Positions 34,580 through 42,861 of a DNA stretch of 64,000 bases are shown here, piece after piece; the first letter of the stretch is position 1, and the number at the start of each line of letters is the position of its first letter. This DNA is from Clostridium_S neuense (GTDB lineage Bacteria > Bacillota > Clostridia > Clostridiales > Clostridiaceae): the NCBI RefSeq assembly GCF_045310695.1, contig NZ_JBJIAA010000007.1, positions 124,001 through 188,000 on the forward strand. Reading direction: 5' to 3'. The translations under genes and the position numbers were made by a program. Under the pieces are notes generated by a model. That model was not told where the DNA came from. It saw only the letters and a list, made by a program, of their open reading frames with translations, and made no database searches.

Positions 34580-36211
34580 TTAACCAAATTCATGTCCTGG
34601 TATTGCATTATTAACAAAAGTTTTGCCTTCTAATTCTTTAAATCCAGATACCTCTATGTCCGTTACAGCAGGGTATGCGTGATGGTAATCTGGAAATGTA
34701 AAGTGAATAGTATAATTCTTTCCAGTGAAAGTAGCTTTTGTTCCGTCATCTGTAAAAACAGCTGTGTTAGTAAGGAAAACGACTTTTTTTATTTTTTTTT
34801 CTGAATCCAACATTTTGTATACAGTGAAGTCAAAAGAAGTATCTTTAACATTGGAAATGGCAATTTCATAATATTGTTTTAATAAATGCTCTGGTGATCC
34901 ATAGACTGCATTATCAAAATAGGTGCCTTCGTATAGCTTGACTTTACCACTTATATTAGTTGTATTTGTTTTAGCTGAGGTACTTGTTGAGTTTGTATTT
35001 GTTTTTATTTGGGTATTTTGCTTTGTATCCTTGACCTGAGCATTGTTATCAGAAACTGGTGTTTTATTATCAGAACTTGATGTTTTCGTGGGAATTTTCT
35101 TAGTGCTGTTTAGAGCCATTTTTTCAGCAACTGAACCACAGCTAGTAAGGCCTGTTATGGCAACTGCAGCTATTAAAGTTAGTGATATAATAGTTTTTAT
35201 ACGCGAACTTTTTTTAAAATTACTAATCATAATAATTCTCCTTTTATAACTGGATTTATTTTTAGAAATTCCTGCTGTCACCGGAATAAAGTTGGATTCT
35301 GAAAAGAGTCTTAATAGTTTTAATATTGTACTGCCATAATCCTCATACTGTTCTTTTTTTATATACTTTAAAGCAGCTGCATCACATGATATTTCACAGT
35401 CTTCGTGCATTTTGTAAAAAGCATACCATATTATTGGATTGAAGAAATAAACAACTTGGAGTAATACAATAATCCAGTTTAGAAGTATGTCTTTTCTTTT
35501 ATAATGAGATAATTCATGCAGAAAAATATATTTTATTTCATCATCACTTAAGTTTTCCATGTATGCTTCGGAAATCAAAATATTAACTTTTAAGAATCCA
35601 TATAAAGCAGGGGTTCTTAACTTATTTGTAGTCAATATAGTTATATTACGTTTTATATGCATAATCTTTTTGCAACTTTTTAATGCAGAAGTTATTCTTA
35701 TATTCTTTGATTTTTTATAATGTTTAAGTTTTATAGCAAAAACTGTATTTATATATATAGTGTATATAAGCATAATAACTATACCGATTAACCATATGTA
35801 GCATATGAAATTTATTATAAAGTTGTAATTTCTAGTTTGAATTACATTTAAAGAAATTGAATTAGAGTTTTGTTTTTGTATATTAAAATTGTTTGAAGGT
35901 ACGGTGATGTTGTTTAAAGAAATATTTGATTTATTGGGTGTGTTCTTAGGGTGATTTATATTTTGCACGATACTTTGAGGTAAATTTATTTTTTGTGCTG
36001 TAGAAGAAAATAAAGTATATATACTTGTGGGGCTTTCAATATAAAAGGGCATTAGCAGCCGTATAATTAGTAAAATCCATATATAATAATGGTATTTAGG
36101 GGTTAGTGCTTTATTAAATATCTTTTTTATTAAGATAATAATTAAAGCAAGGATGCTTGCATTGAAGCTTAAATATGCAATTTGTTTAAAAAGCCAAACA
36201 ATAGTATCCAT
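34580..36211 (-). CDS. BlaR1/MecR1-type M56 metallopeptidase with lipoprotein-like C-terminal half
   Basis: A 543-residue protein. Four membrane segments surround the M56 zinc site HELSH at 232-236 with a downstream E (HEDCEISCDAA, ~270-280). Such sensors detect wall stress or beta-lactams and cleave BlaI. After residue ~335 the usual penicillin-binding sensor is absent. Instead a hydrophobic stretch ends LTSC (355-358), just like a lipobox, followed by a Thr/Ser/Asn-rich linker and a ~120-residue beta-rich domain. The blaI-like gene lies 6 bases upstream in the same operon. Confidence 0.88.
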   Translation of the reverse strand: MDTIVWLFKQIAYLSFNASILALIIILIKKIFNKALTPKYHYYIWILLIIRLLMPFYIESPTSIYTLFSSTAQKINLPQSIVQNINHPKNTPNKSNISLNNITVPSNNFNIQKQNSNSISLNVIQTRNYNFIINFICYIWLIGIVIMLIYTIYINTVFAIKLKHYKKSKNIRITSALKSCKKIMHIKRNITILTTNKLRTPALYGFLKVNILISEAYMENLSDDEIKYIFLHELSHYKRKDILLNWIIVLLQVVYFFNPIIWYAFYKMHEDCEISCDAAALKYIKKEQYEDYGSTILKLLRLFSESNFIPVTAGISKNKSSYKRRIIMISNFKKSSRIKTIISLTLIAAVAITGLTSCGSVAEKMALNSTKKIPTKTSSSDNKTPVSDNNAQVKDTKQNTQIKTNTNSTSTSAKTNTTNISGKVKLYEGTYFDNAVYGSPEHLLKQYYEIAISNVKDTSFDFTVYKMLDSEKKIKKVVFLTNTAVFTDDGTKATFTGKNYTIHFTFPDYHHAYPAVTDIEVSGFKELEGKTFVNNAIPGHEFG

Positions 36212-36217
36212 AATAAA

Positions 36218-36586
36218 TTACCTACTTTTTTTAGAATGTAATAATTTTTCAAGTTCATCTATTTCTTCTTCCGATAACTTATCATCTTTGATGAAGTTAG
36301 CCATCATTAAATTAAGAGATCCATTAAAACATTTTTGAAGAAAGGTTTTTGTCTCAGCTTGAACGCAATCCTTTTCAGATACTATAGGGGAGTAATTATA
36401 ATAAGTTTTTTTCTTTTCTGCTTTTAACGCACCTTTTGCAACTAAACGTCTAATTAAAGTGTGTATTGTTTTTGGGTTCCAATCTGTATCTGAACTTAGA
36501 GCTTCAACTATTTCACTAGCGAGTATGGGATTTTTATCCCAAACAACCTTCATAACCTTCCACTCAGAATCTGAAATATTTTTCAT
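36218..36586 (-). CDS. BlaI/MecI family repressor
   Basis: A 122-residue winged-helix repressor with ISDSEWKVMKVVWDKNP, TIHTLIRRLVAKGAL recognition helix, and the C-terminal dimerisation helices. It should bind the TACAATTGTA sites at 36611 and 36635 and be cleaved when the M56 sensor is activated. No beta-lactamase gene lies in the window, so targets beyond its own operon are unknown. Confidence 0.93.
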   Translation of the reverse strand: MKNISDSEWKVMKVVWDKNPILASEIVEALSSDTDWNPKTIHTLIRRLVAKGALKAEKKKTYYNYSPIVSEKDCVQAETKTFLQKCFNGSLNLMMANFIKDDKLSEEEIDELEKLLHSKKSR

Positions 36587-36609
36587 AGTTAATTCAATCC
36601 TTTCCTGTA

Positions 36610-36659
36610 TTACAATTGTACTACAATATTATCTTACAATTGTAATACCATTTTGTCAA
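36610..36659 (-). promoter_or_regulatory. blaI promoter with two BlaI-type operators
   Basis: On the minus strand TTGACA (36659-36654), a 17-base spacer and TAAGAT (36636-36631). Two perfect palindromes TACAATTGTA lie at 36611-36620 and 36635-36644, 24 bases apart centre to centre. One overlaps the spacer and -10, the other the transcribed start. They match the TACA-n2-TGTA core of BlaI/MecI operators. Confidence 0.85.
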
Positions 36660-36667
36660 CAAAAAAA

Positions 36668-36933
36668 GTTGCGAAGGAACAATGCCTCGTCACGTTAAAA
36701 AAATCCTAATAAATCTAAGGTTCAAAAATTGTAAAATACTAAGATATTTCAATAACTCGCTGGGAAAAAGCTCAGACAGATTGAAATATCTAAGTATTTT
36801 ACAATTTTTGAACCAAGATTTATTAGGATTTTTTTAAATCGTTCCTTCTGCATTGTTCCTTCGCTTACACGGTGGTACAAGGAAAAAATTCCTCCGTACC
36901 TACGGAATTTTAGGCATGAATCTTTGCAACCCA
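36668..36933 (+). repeat. R1 repeat (R1f)
   Basis: A nearly perfect copy, with long hairpin arms AATCCTAATAAATCTAAGG...AGATATTTCAA and TTGAAATATCT...GATTTATTAGGATT. The ends GCGAAGGAACAATGC (36672-36686) and GCATTGTTCCTTCGC (36850-36864) are complementary. The small hairpin (CCGTACCTACGG) follows. Unlike the others it lies upstream of a gene (blaI), next to its promoter. Confidence 0.8.
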
Positions 36934-36957
36934 TTTTACTATGAAAAATTTTTCAAC

Positions 36958-37035
36958 TTAATTTTCGGTAGCTAGTGAGTATGCTAGCAAGAGGAAGAAA
37001 ATCATCCTTAACTTGCCACTTGTCACTGCTTCTAG
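36958..37035 (-). repeat. R3-family repeat
   Basis: On the minus strand it reads CAGTGACAAGTGGCAAGTTAAGG, ATGATTTTCTTCC, CTTGCTAGC, ACTCACTAGCTACCGAAAAT. This matches the left half of the repeat at 42662 closely. It begins ~7 bases after the stop of the HAD gene. Confidence 0.65.
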
Positions 37036-37887
37036 TTAGTTCCCAGTATTAAAAAAATATTTATCTAGGGTATAAGCAATGCCATCTTCTTCATTAGATA
37101 AAGTTACTTCATCAGCTGCTTCTTTTAAAGCATCTACAGCATTATCCATGGCTACACCTATGCCAGCATATTTAACCATTGAGGCATCATTGTGTCCATC
37201 TCCAAAGGCAATCATTTCTTCTTTTTTATATCCCATAGGAATTAGCACACTATCTAATGCTTTAGCTTTATCAATTCCTTTGGCAGTATATTCAAAAAAG
37301 AAATCGGCCGTAAACATGCAACTTAAAGTATCCTTAAAAGGTTCCATCATTTCTTTGTAATGTGCTTCTAAATATTCAGGAGATCCAGCAGTTAAAATTT
37401 TATTTAATGGATAGTCAGCAAAGGCAGCTAAATCATCCTTTTCACATAATTTAAATTTATTATTACGTCCTTCATATTTAATTATATTAAAAGGTTCACC
37501 TTTGTAATCTATCATATTGTTATAAACATCGTTAACATACATGTAATTGTCTTTAACAACCATAGGTATGACATCAAATTTCTTCATATGCTCAAGAACT
37601 GCTTGTCCTTGCTCTATGTTCATAGTTTCATTAAATAGAACCTTATTAGTTTCGCAATCTGTAACTTTAGAACCATTAAAGGAAACTAGAAGACCATGAT
37701 TTTCATTCATTTTTAATTCCTTAGCAAAATCCATTAATCCAGAAGTAGGTCTTCCTGATGCTAAAACTAGGATAGCACCAGCTTTCTGTGCCTCGATTAA
37801 AGCTGCTTTAGTTTTTGGTGTGATTACTTTTTCGTTGTTAGTTAATGTACCATCTATATCCATGATAATTACTTTTATATTGCTCAT
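37036..37887 (-). CDS. Cof-type HAD phosphatase
   Basis: A 283-residue HAD IIB phosphatase. DIDGTLTN opens it (motif I), ASGRPTSG is motif II, a lysine in KGIDKAKAL is motif III, and GDGHNDASM is motif IV. It is a paralogue of the protein at 12693. Substrate is probably a sugar phosphate. AGGAGG RBS. Confidence 0.93.
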   Translation of the reverse strand: MSNIKVIIMDIDGTLTNNEKVITPKTKAALIEAQKAGAILVLASGRPTSGLMDFAKELKMNENHGLLVSFNGSKVTDCETNKVLFNETMNIEQGQAVLEHMKKFDVIPMVVKDNYMYVNDVYNNMIDYKGEPFNIIKYEGRNNKFKLCEKDDLAAFADYPLNKILTAGSPEYLEAHYKEMMEPFKDTLSCMFTADFFFEYTAKGIDKAKALDSVLIPMGYKKEEMIAFGDGHNDASMVKYAGIGVAMDNAVDALKEAADEVTLSNEEDGIAYTLDKYFFNTGN

Positions 37888-37977
37888 ATGTTTTCCTCCT
37901 ACGTTTTTAATCTTATTATACTAATATTTTCTTTATAAATAAATAGCTTAGATAAATAGTATTTGGAAGATAATTAA

Positions 37978-38023
37978 TAAATCTAAGAGCGTAAGTTTTT
38001 TAAGATTTAGGCTCTTAGATTTA
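37978..38023. terminator. Terminator between nrdJ and the HAD gene
   Basis: TAAATCTAAGAGC (37978-37990) and GCTCTTAGATTTA (38011-38023) are perfectly complementary over 13 bases. It lies downstream of nrdJ on the minus strand. Confidence 0.65.
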
Positions 38024-38057
38024 TGTCTTTTATTTAATATTACGAAATACTATTACT

Positions 38058-41018
38058 TTAACTACATCCTGTAGTTGAACCACAGTCCAAGCATACATAG
38101 CATGTTCCGTTTCTAACCATTCTAGTTGAAGAACAGTTATGGCAAGTGAGGTTGTATATTCTTTCGCCTTCTGATTTTTTTATATTGAGTTTGGGCTTAG
38201 GAACTTCAATATTATCTGGTTTAACTTCACATCTTGAGTAATCATTAAGTTCTATATCTATTATTTTACTTACAAGGTCAGAAATTGATGTAGCATGTTT
38301 TATATAAGGGTGTTTTTGAACAAAACCATAAGGTTCATATTTTTGTCCTCGCAGCATTTTTGAAATATCCTTAGGTGGTACATGATACTGCAGCATTACT
38401 GATATTGATTTAGAAAGAGAATTTAAAAGTCCCATTATTATAGTGCCTTCTCTATCTGTAGTTATATATATTTCAGAAATTTCACCACTTTCATTTCTAT
38501 TTACAGTAGTGTATATTTTAACATCTTCAATTTGTGCCGGGTGCGTAGTCCCATACCTTATACCTATTGGTTTTTTTCTTTGTGCATATTTTATAAATGG
38601 CTTTTCTAGTGCTTTTATTTTGGTTATAAGTTCTTTATAAGTCATGTCTTCTAATTTTACGTTTTCATTTTCTGATAAACTTGTGTTTAAAGGCTGACTT
38701 TCTTTAGAAGAATCTCTGTAAAGCGTTATTCCTTTTATGCCAAGCTTCCAGGATTCCAAAATTACATTTTTAAAATCATTAACAGAGGCAGTTTTAGGTA
38801 GATTTACAGTTTTAGATACTGAGCCTGATATTAATGGTACAATTGAAGCAACCATTAAAACATGACCCATTGGAGCAATATATCTTTCACCTGTGCCACA
38901 TTTATTTGCGGTATCAAAAATTGGCAAATCTTTAGCCTTTATGTGAGGTGCTCCTTCTATTTTCCCATCAGCAATGGTTTCATATTCAAAGCCATTTTTA
39001 TCGTGAACAGTTTTTTTTCTTAGTATATAATCTGATATATCATTTATTTCGTTGTCTGTATATCCAAGGTTTTTAAGAGTTTTTTTAATTAATGGGTTTA
39101 TAATTGTCATGTATCCACCGCCGGATAATTTTTTATATATAACATGACTAAAAAATGGTTCTATAGAGGTTGAAGCGCAATCCATTGCAAAGGAAATTGT
39201 TCCTGTTGGTGCTATTACGGAAACTTGTGCGTTTCTATAGCCGAATTTTTCACCAGAAATTACAGTAGAATTCCAAATTTCTTTAAGTGAAGAACTTATA
39301 TATTCAAGTTTCTCATTTTTAAGTATTTCATGATTAACTTTTATAGGCTCATAGTCAATATCTTCAAAAGGTGTTTCTAAAGCTCCAGCAGCTCTAGCAT
39401 GATTTCTAATTACTTTTAGCATATATTTCTTATTTATATCGTATTTTTCAAAAGGATGAATTTTTTTTGCCATTAGCGAAGAAATATAATAAGAGTACCC
39501 TGTAAGAATTCCTATTAAGCTTGAAGCGATGGTTCTTCCTTCATTAGAATCATAAGCATAGCCCATTATCATAAGTAGTGCTGCTAAATTTGATACACCA
39601 AGTCCTGTTGTCCTAAACATATAGGTTCTTCTTGCAACATCTTCAGTTGGAAAGTGCCCCCAGTTAATAGAGGCTTCTAAAATAAGTTGTACTAATCCAA
39701 TTACATGTTTATAGCCTTCAACATCAAAGGTTTTGTTTTCTTCATTATAGAATTTACATAAATTTATTGAAGCAAGATTACAGGAAGTATCGTCTAAAAA
39801 TGCATATTCACCGCATGGATTAGTGGAATTAATTTTATTATATGAAGCATTATGAATTCCATCCTCACCGCAAGGGCATGTGTGCCAAGCATTTAATCTA
39901 TCTGAAAAAAGAGGAGCTGGATCGGCACATCTCCAAGCTGATTTTGTAAAGGCTTCCCATATATCACTTACTTTTTCAAGCTTGTTTACGGAAGGATCTA
40001 CACGTCCTTTAAGTTCAATTTTACTATCTGGTTTTTTATCTAAATTACATACTTTTTTCATAAATTCATTGGAAAACATCACAGAATTGTTACCGTTTTG
40101 TCCTGATACTGTTTCATAGGCTTCACCTTCAAAGCTAGCATCATATCCCATTTTCCCAAGGGCTTTAACTTTATCTTCCTCTTTGGCTTTCCAGGTTATA
40201 TAATCTATAATTTCAGGATGGTCAACATTTAAACAGAGCATTTTTGCAGCACGTCTTGTTGTTCCGCCTGATTTTATTGCACCTGCATTCCTATCCAGAC
40301 CTTTTAAAAAACTCATTAAGCCTGAAGAAAAACCTCCTCCTGAAAGTTTTTCTCCTTTGGCTCTTATTGGCGAGAAATTTGTACCAGTACCTGAACCACC
40401 TTTAAATAGTTTAGTTTCTGTAACATATTGTTGAGATATAGAATGATCGCCAAGAAGCTTATCTTGTATAGAAATTATAAAACAGGCAGAAGCTTGAGTT
40501 CTTGAAAAAGCGTCTTTGCTTAATACAACTTTTTTCTGCTTAGGATCATAATAAAAATTACCTTGAGGATTTCCATTTATGCCATATATGAGTGAAAGAC
40601 CTGTATTGAACCACTGCGGTGAATTAGGTGCATACATTTGATTTAAAAAGGCATAAACAAGTTCATCATAGACAATTTGCTCATCATGTTCATTTTCTAT
40701 AAGTTTTTCATCTTTTAGTGATTCGCACCAAAAGGATACTAATCTATGAGCAACCATTTTTAGACTATTTTCATATCCACATTCATTTGGAATTCCAGCT
40801 TTTCTAAAATATTTAGAAGCAATTATATCACATGCATTTTGAGAATAATTTTCGGGAAATTCTAGACCTTTCATATCAATTAGAATTTTACCTGTTTTTT
40901 GATCTTTCATAAGTACATTTACTTTTTTCCATTGAAATAAATCATATACAGTTTCACTTTTATTATTTTCAAGTTCCTTAGTATAAAATCTTTTGAAAAG
41001 AGTATCACTAATATTCAT
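38058..41018 (-). CDS. nrdJ: Adenosylcobalamin-dependent (class II) ribonucleotide reductase
   Basis: A 986-residue class II RNR. The N-terminal domain is followed by the active-site region STNPCGEYAF with a conserved Cys, and APTGTISFAMDCASTSIEPFF. The C-terminus is a zinc-ribbon (CHNCSSTRMV, CYVCLDCGS) ending in TTGCS. It makes deoxynucleotides without oxygen or activase, using coenzyme B12. Two candidate NrdR boxes lie just upstream; no cobalamin riboswitch is seen. Likely the only gene of its unit. Confidence 0.95.
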   Translation of the reverse strand: MNISDTLFKRFYTKELENNKSETVYDLFQWKKVNVLMKDQKTGKILIDMKGLEFPENYSQNACDIIASKYFRKAGIPNECGYENSLKMVAHRLVSFWCESLKDEKLIENEHDEQIVYDELVYAFLNQMYAPNSPQWFNTGLSLIYGINGNPQGNFYYDPKQKKVVLSKDAFSRTQASACFIISIQDKLLGDHSISQQYVTETKLFKGGSGTGTNFSPIRAKGEKLSGGGFSSGLMSFLKGLDRNAGAIKSGGTTRRAAKMLCLNVDHPEIIDYITWKAKEEDKVKALGKMGYDASFEGEAYETVSGQNGNNSVMFSNEFMKKVCNLDKKPDSKIELKGRVDPSVNKLEKVSDIWEAFTKSAWRCADPAPLFSDRLNAWHTCPCGEDGIHNASYNKINSTNPCGEYAFLDDTSCNLASINLCKFYNEENKTFDVEGYKHVIGLVQLILEASINWGHFPTEDVARRTYMFRTTGLGVSNLAALLMIMGYAYDSNEGRTIASSLIGILTGYSYYISSLMAKKIHPFEKYDINKKYMLKVIRNHARAAGALETPFEDIDYEPIKVNHEILKNEKLEYISSSLKEIWNSTVISGEKFGYRNAQVSVIAPTGTISFAMDCASTSIEPFFSHVIYKKLSGGGYMTIINPLIKKTLKNLGYTDNEINDISDYILRKKTVHDKNGFEYETIADGKIEGAPHIKAKDLPIFDTANKCGTGERYIAPMGHVLMVASIVPLISGSVSKTVNLPKTASVNDFKNVILESWKLGIKGITLYRDSSKESQPLNTSLSENENVKLEDMTYKELITKIKALEKPFIKYAQRKKPIGIRYGTTHPAQIEDVKIYTTVNRNESGEISEIYITTDREGTIIMGLLNSLSKSISVMLQYHVPPKDISKMLRGQKYEPYGFVQKHPYIKHATSISDLVSKIIDIELNDYSRCEVKPDNIEVPKPKLNIKKSEGERIYNLTCHNCSSTRMVRNGTCYVCLDCGSTTGCS

Positions 41019-41035
41019 GTATAAACCTCCAATAA

Positions 41036-41082
41036 AAACTATATGTAGTATTATATGGACAAAAACATACTATATATTGTAT
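41036..41082 (-). promoter_or_regulatory. Two candidate NrdR boxes upstream of nrdJ
   Basis: The 16-mers at 41036-41051 and 41067-41082 are AAACTATATGTAGTAT and ATACTATATATTGTAT. Each fits the NrdR consensus ACACwATATnTnGTGT at most positions. The starts are 31 bases apart, about three helical turns, the spacing known for NrdR sites. A TATAAT (minus strand, 41055-41050) overlaps the first box. The rest of 41083-41367 is AT-rich with nothing else recognisable. Confidence 0.75.
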
Positions 41083-41367
41083 AAAATTATAAATTAAAAT
41101 TTTAATTCTTTCAACTGTTGTATTTTAGCTTTAAGTTAAAAAAGGTTAAGATTATATATGTTTTAGTACCATAAACTTTATTAAGTTAAATTTAATATAT
41201 ATTTTTAGTAATATAAAATGATATAATATATTTATTAGTGATAATGTTTATATAGAATATGTATTCGAAGTATGTATGAATGAGGCTTCTCTAAAATTTA
41301 TTTTATACATCTTAAAGTGTTAGTTGAGCTCGTTTCAATATGTACAAGTATAAACGGAGGGGAATTT

Positions 41368-41790
41368 ATGGAGATTTCAGGTATACGTAGAAATACAAGT
41401 GTTAAAAAAGAGAACAAAACAATTACAACTAAAAAGGATTTTTCGAGAAGTTTTAATTTTGCACAGCAAAAAAAATCTGAAGAGCAGCTTAAACAAATGC
41501 AAGAGGATATAAAGAAAAAAGGCAACAGACTTGCAATAACAAAGTGTTTTGTAGATGTAAATGCATACAAAAATCTTATAAAGGAATACCTTCAATCTGT
41601 TTTAAACTATATGTATTCGGTAAAAAAGGACATAAGTTTTTGGCAGACACAGTATTTTATTACAGTAGAAACTGTTGATAAAAAGTTAGAAGAACTAACT
41701 GAGCAAATAATGAGTGAAGAGAGAGAAAAGCTAAATGTAGCTAGTACCATAGATGATATCACGGGACTAATAGTAGATATGTATAAATAA
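41368..41790 (+). CDS. YaaR (DUF327) family protein
   Basis: A 140-residue protein. MEISGIRRN start, a Lys/Gln-rich middle, and a helical domain with CFVDVNAYKNLIKEYLQSVLNYMYSV and TVDKKLEELTEQI fit the YaaR/DUF327 family. Its function is not established. ATG 41368 follows ACGGAGGGG; the upstream frame has no RBS. An R1 repeat follows 3 bases after the stop. Confidence 0.85.
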   Translation: MEISGIRRNTSVKKENKTITTKKDFSRSFNFAQQKKSEEQLKQMQEDIKKKGNRLAITKCFVDVNAYKNLIKEYLQSVLNYMYSVKKDISFWQTQYFITVETVDKKLEELTEQIMSEEREKLNVASTIDDITGLIVDMYK

Positions 41791-41792
41791 AT

Positions 41793-42045
41793 AGCGAAGT
41801 AGCAATGCTTCGTCGCATTAAAAAAATCCTATAAATCTAAGGTAAAAAAATCATAAAATCCTAAGATATTTCAATAACTCGCTGTGAAAACGCTCAGACA
41901 GATTGAAATATCTAAGTATTTTATGATTTTTTTACCAAGATTTATTAGAATTTTTTTAAACTGTTCTTTCAGCATTGTTACTTCGCTCCCACGGTAGTGC
42001 AAGGAAAAAATTCCTCCGTGCCTACGGAATTTTGGACGTGAATTT
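41793..42045 (+). repeat. R1 repeat (R1g)
   Basis: GCGAAGTAGCAATGCTTCGTCGC (split across 41793-41815), an A-tract, the long hairpin to 41960, a GCATTGTTACTTCGC end, then CACGGTAGTGCAAGG and the small hairpin (CCTCCGTGCCTACGG). It begins 3 bases after the YaaR stop. The remainder of the gap (42046-42267) includes a decayed R2-like module at about 42125-42165 (TTGGGCATAAGGCTATGTG). Confidence 0.75.
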
Positions 42046-42267
42046 TTGTACTATATATTTATTACCATTAATTTTATTTAATATGCTGAGATGTACTTAC
42101 TTCATTTGACGGTAGAACAAGGAAAACACATATATTGGAACTTGGGCATAAGGCTATGTGATTGATGAATAAAATGTTATGTACTTTATACAATACGCTT
42201 CTCCATGAAAAATTGTGGTAAACATATACAAAATTTAATAATGCTAAAAACAAAGAAATGAATTTTA

Positions 42268-42678
42268 ATGGGATATTTTTACGGAACTTTAATTTTTGAA
42301 TTGATTTTTTATATTTTTTGTATTTACAAAATAATAATAGGTTTAAAAGTAGTTATAAAGGATAAGAAAAAAGGGTATCTAATATTAATAATTATTTTAA
42401 TACCACTAGCAACATGTTTTTTTTATGATGTTACAATTCCTAAAATTAAGGATATAAAGTATGCTTTAAATGAAGATTTACTAGTTCATAAGGGAACGGT
42501 TGAAAAGACTTATCTAACAGGAAAGGTAAATATATTTGTTTTAGATGGTAAAGAATATCAATACAATCCATGGAAATTTAAACCTATACAAAAAAATAAA
42601 TATGAATTACATTACTTACCTAATAGTAGGTTTGTTGTGAAATATGAAGAAGAACAACATAAAAACAGTGACAAGTGA
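42268..42678 (+). CDS. Small membrane protein of unknown function
   Basis: A 136-residue protein with two membrane segments (residues ~5-28 and 36-55) and a C-terminal ~80-residue beta-rich outer domain (VLDGKEYQYNPWKF). I do not recognise it. No good RBS is visible. The last codons (NSDK and stop) lie in an R3 repeat, so the native C-terminus may have been altered. Confidence 0.55.
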   Translation: MGYFYGTLIFELIFYIFCIYKIIIGLKVVIKDKKKGYLILIIILIPLATCFFYDVTIPKIKDIKYALNEDLLVHKGTVEKTYLTGKVNIFVLDGKEYQYNPWKFKPIQKNKYELHYLPNSRFVVKYEEEQHKNSDK

Positions 42679-42861
42679 CAGGTGGCAAGTTAAGGATGAT
42701 TTTCTTCCGCTTGCTCGTACACTCACTCACTACCGAAAATCATACAACTTATTATACATTTTCCTGAGGGAAAATGAAGTTCAAATTAAGTTTGAAAGTT
42801 TTTCGCAGCGAAGTGGAGAAAAACTCACCTTAACTTGTCACTTGTCCTTTGTCACTGTTTT
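42662..42861. repeat. R3 repeat, full copy with complementary ends
   Basis: The left end AACAGTGACAAGTGACAGG... TTAAGG (42663-42695) and right end CCTTAACTTGTCACTTGTCC... CACTGTT are inverted repeats of about 33 bases. The inside has AAGGATGATTTTCTTCC, CTTGCTCG and ACTCACTCACTACCGAAAAT. Both ends abut stop codons (42678 of the membrane protein, 42862 of nadE). The open frame at 42644-42865 is this repeat and is not a gene. Confidence 0.75.

Noticed and set aside
41019..41367. Possible cobalamin riboswitch before nrdJ
   Set aside because: No B12-box-like sequence is found; the region is AT-rich and better explained by NrdR boxes.
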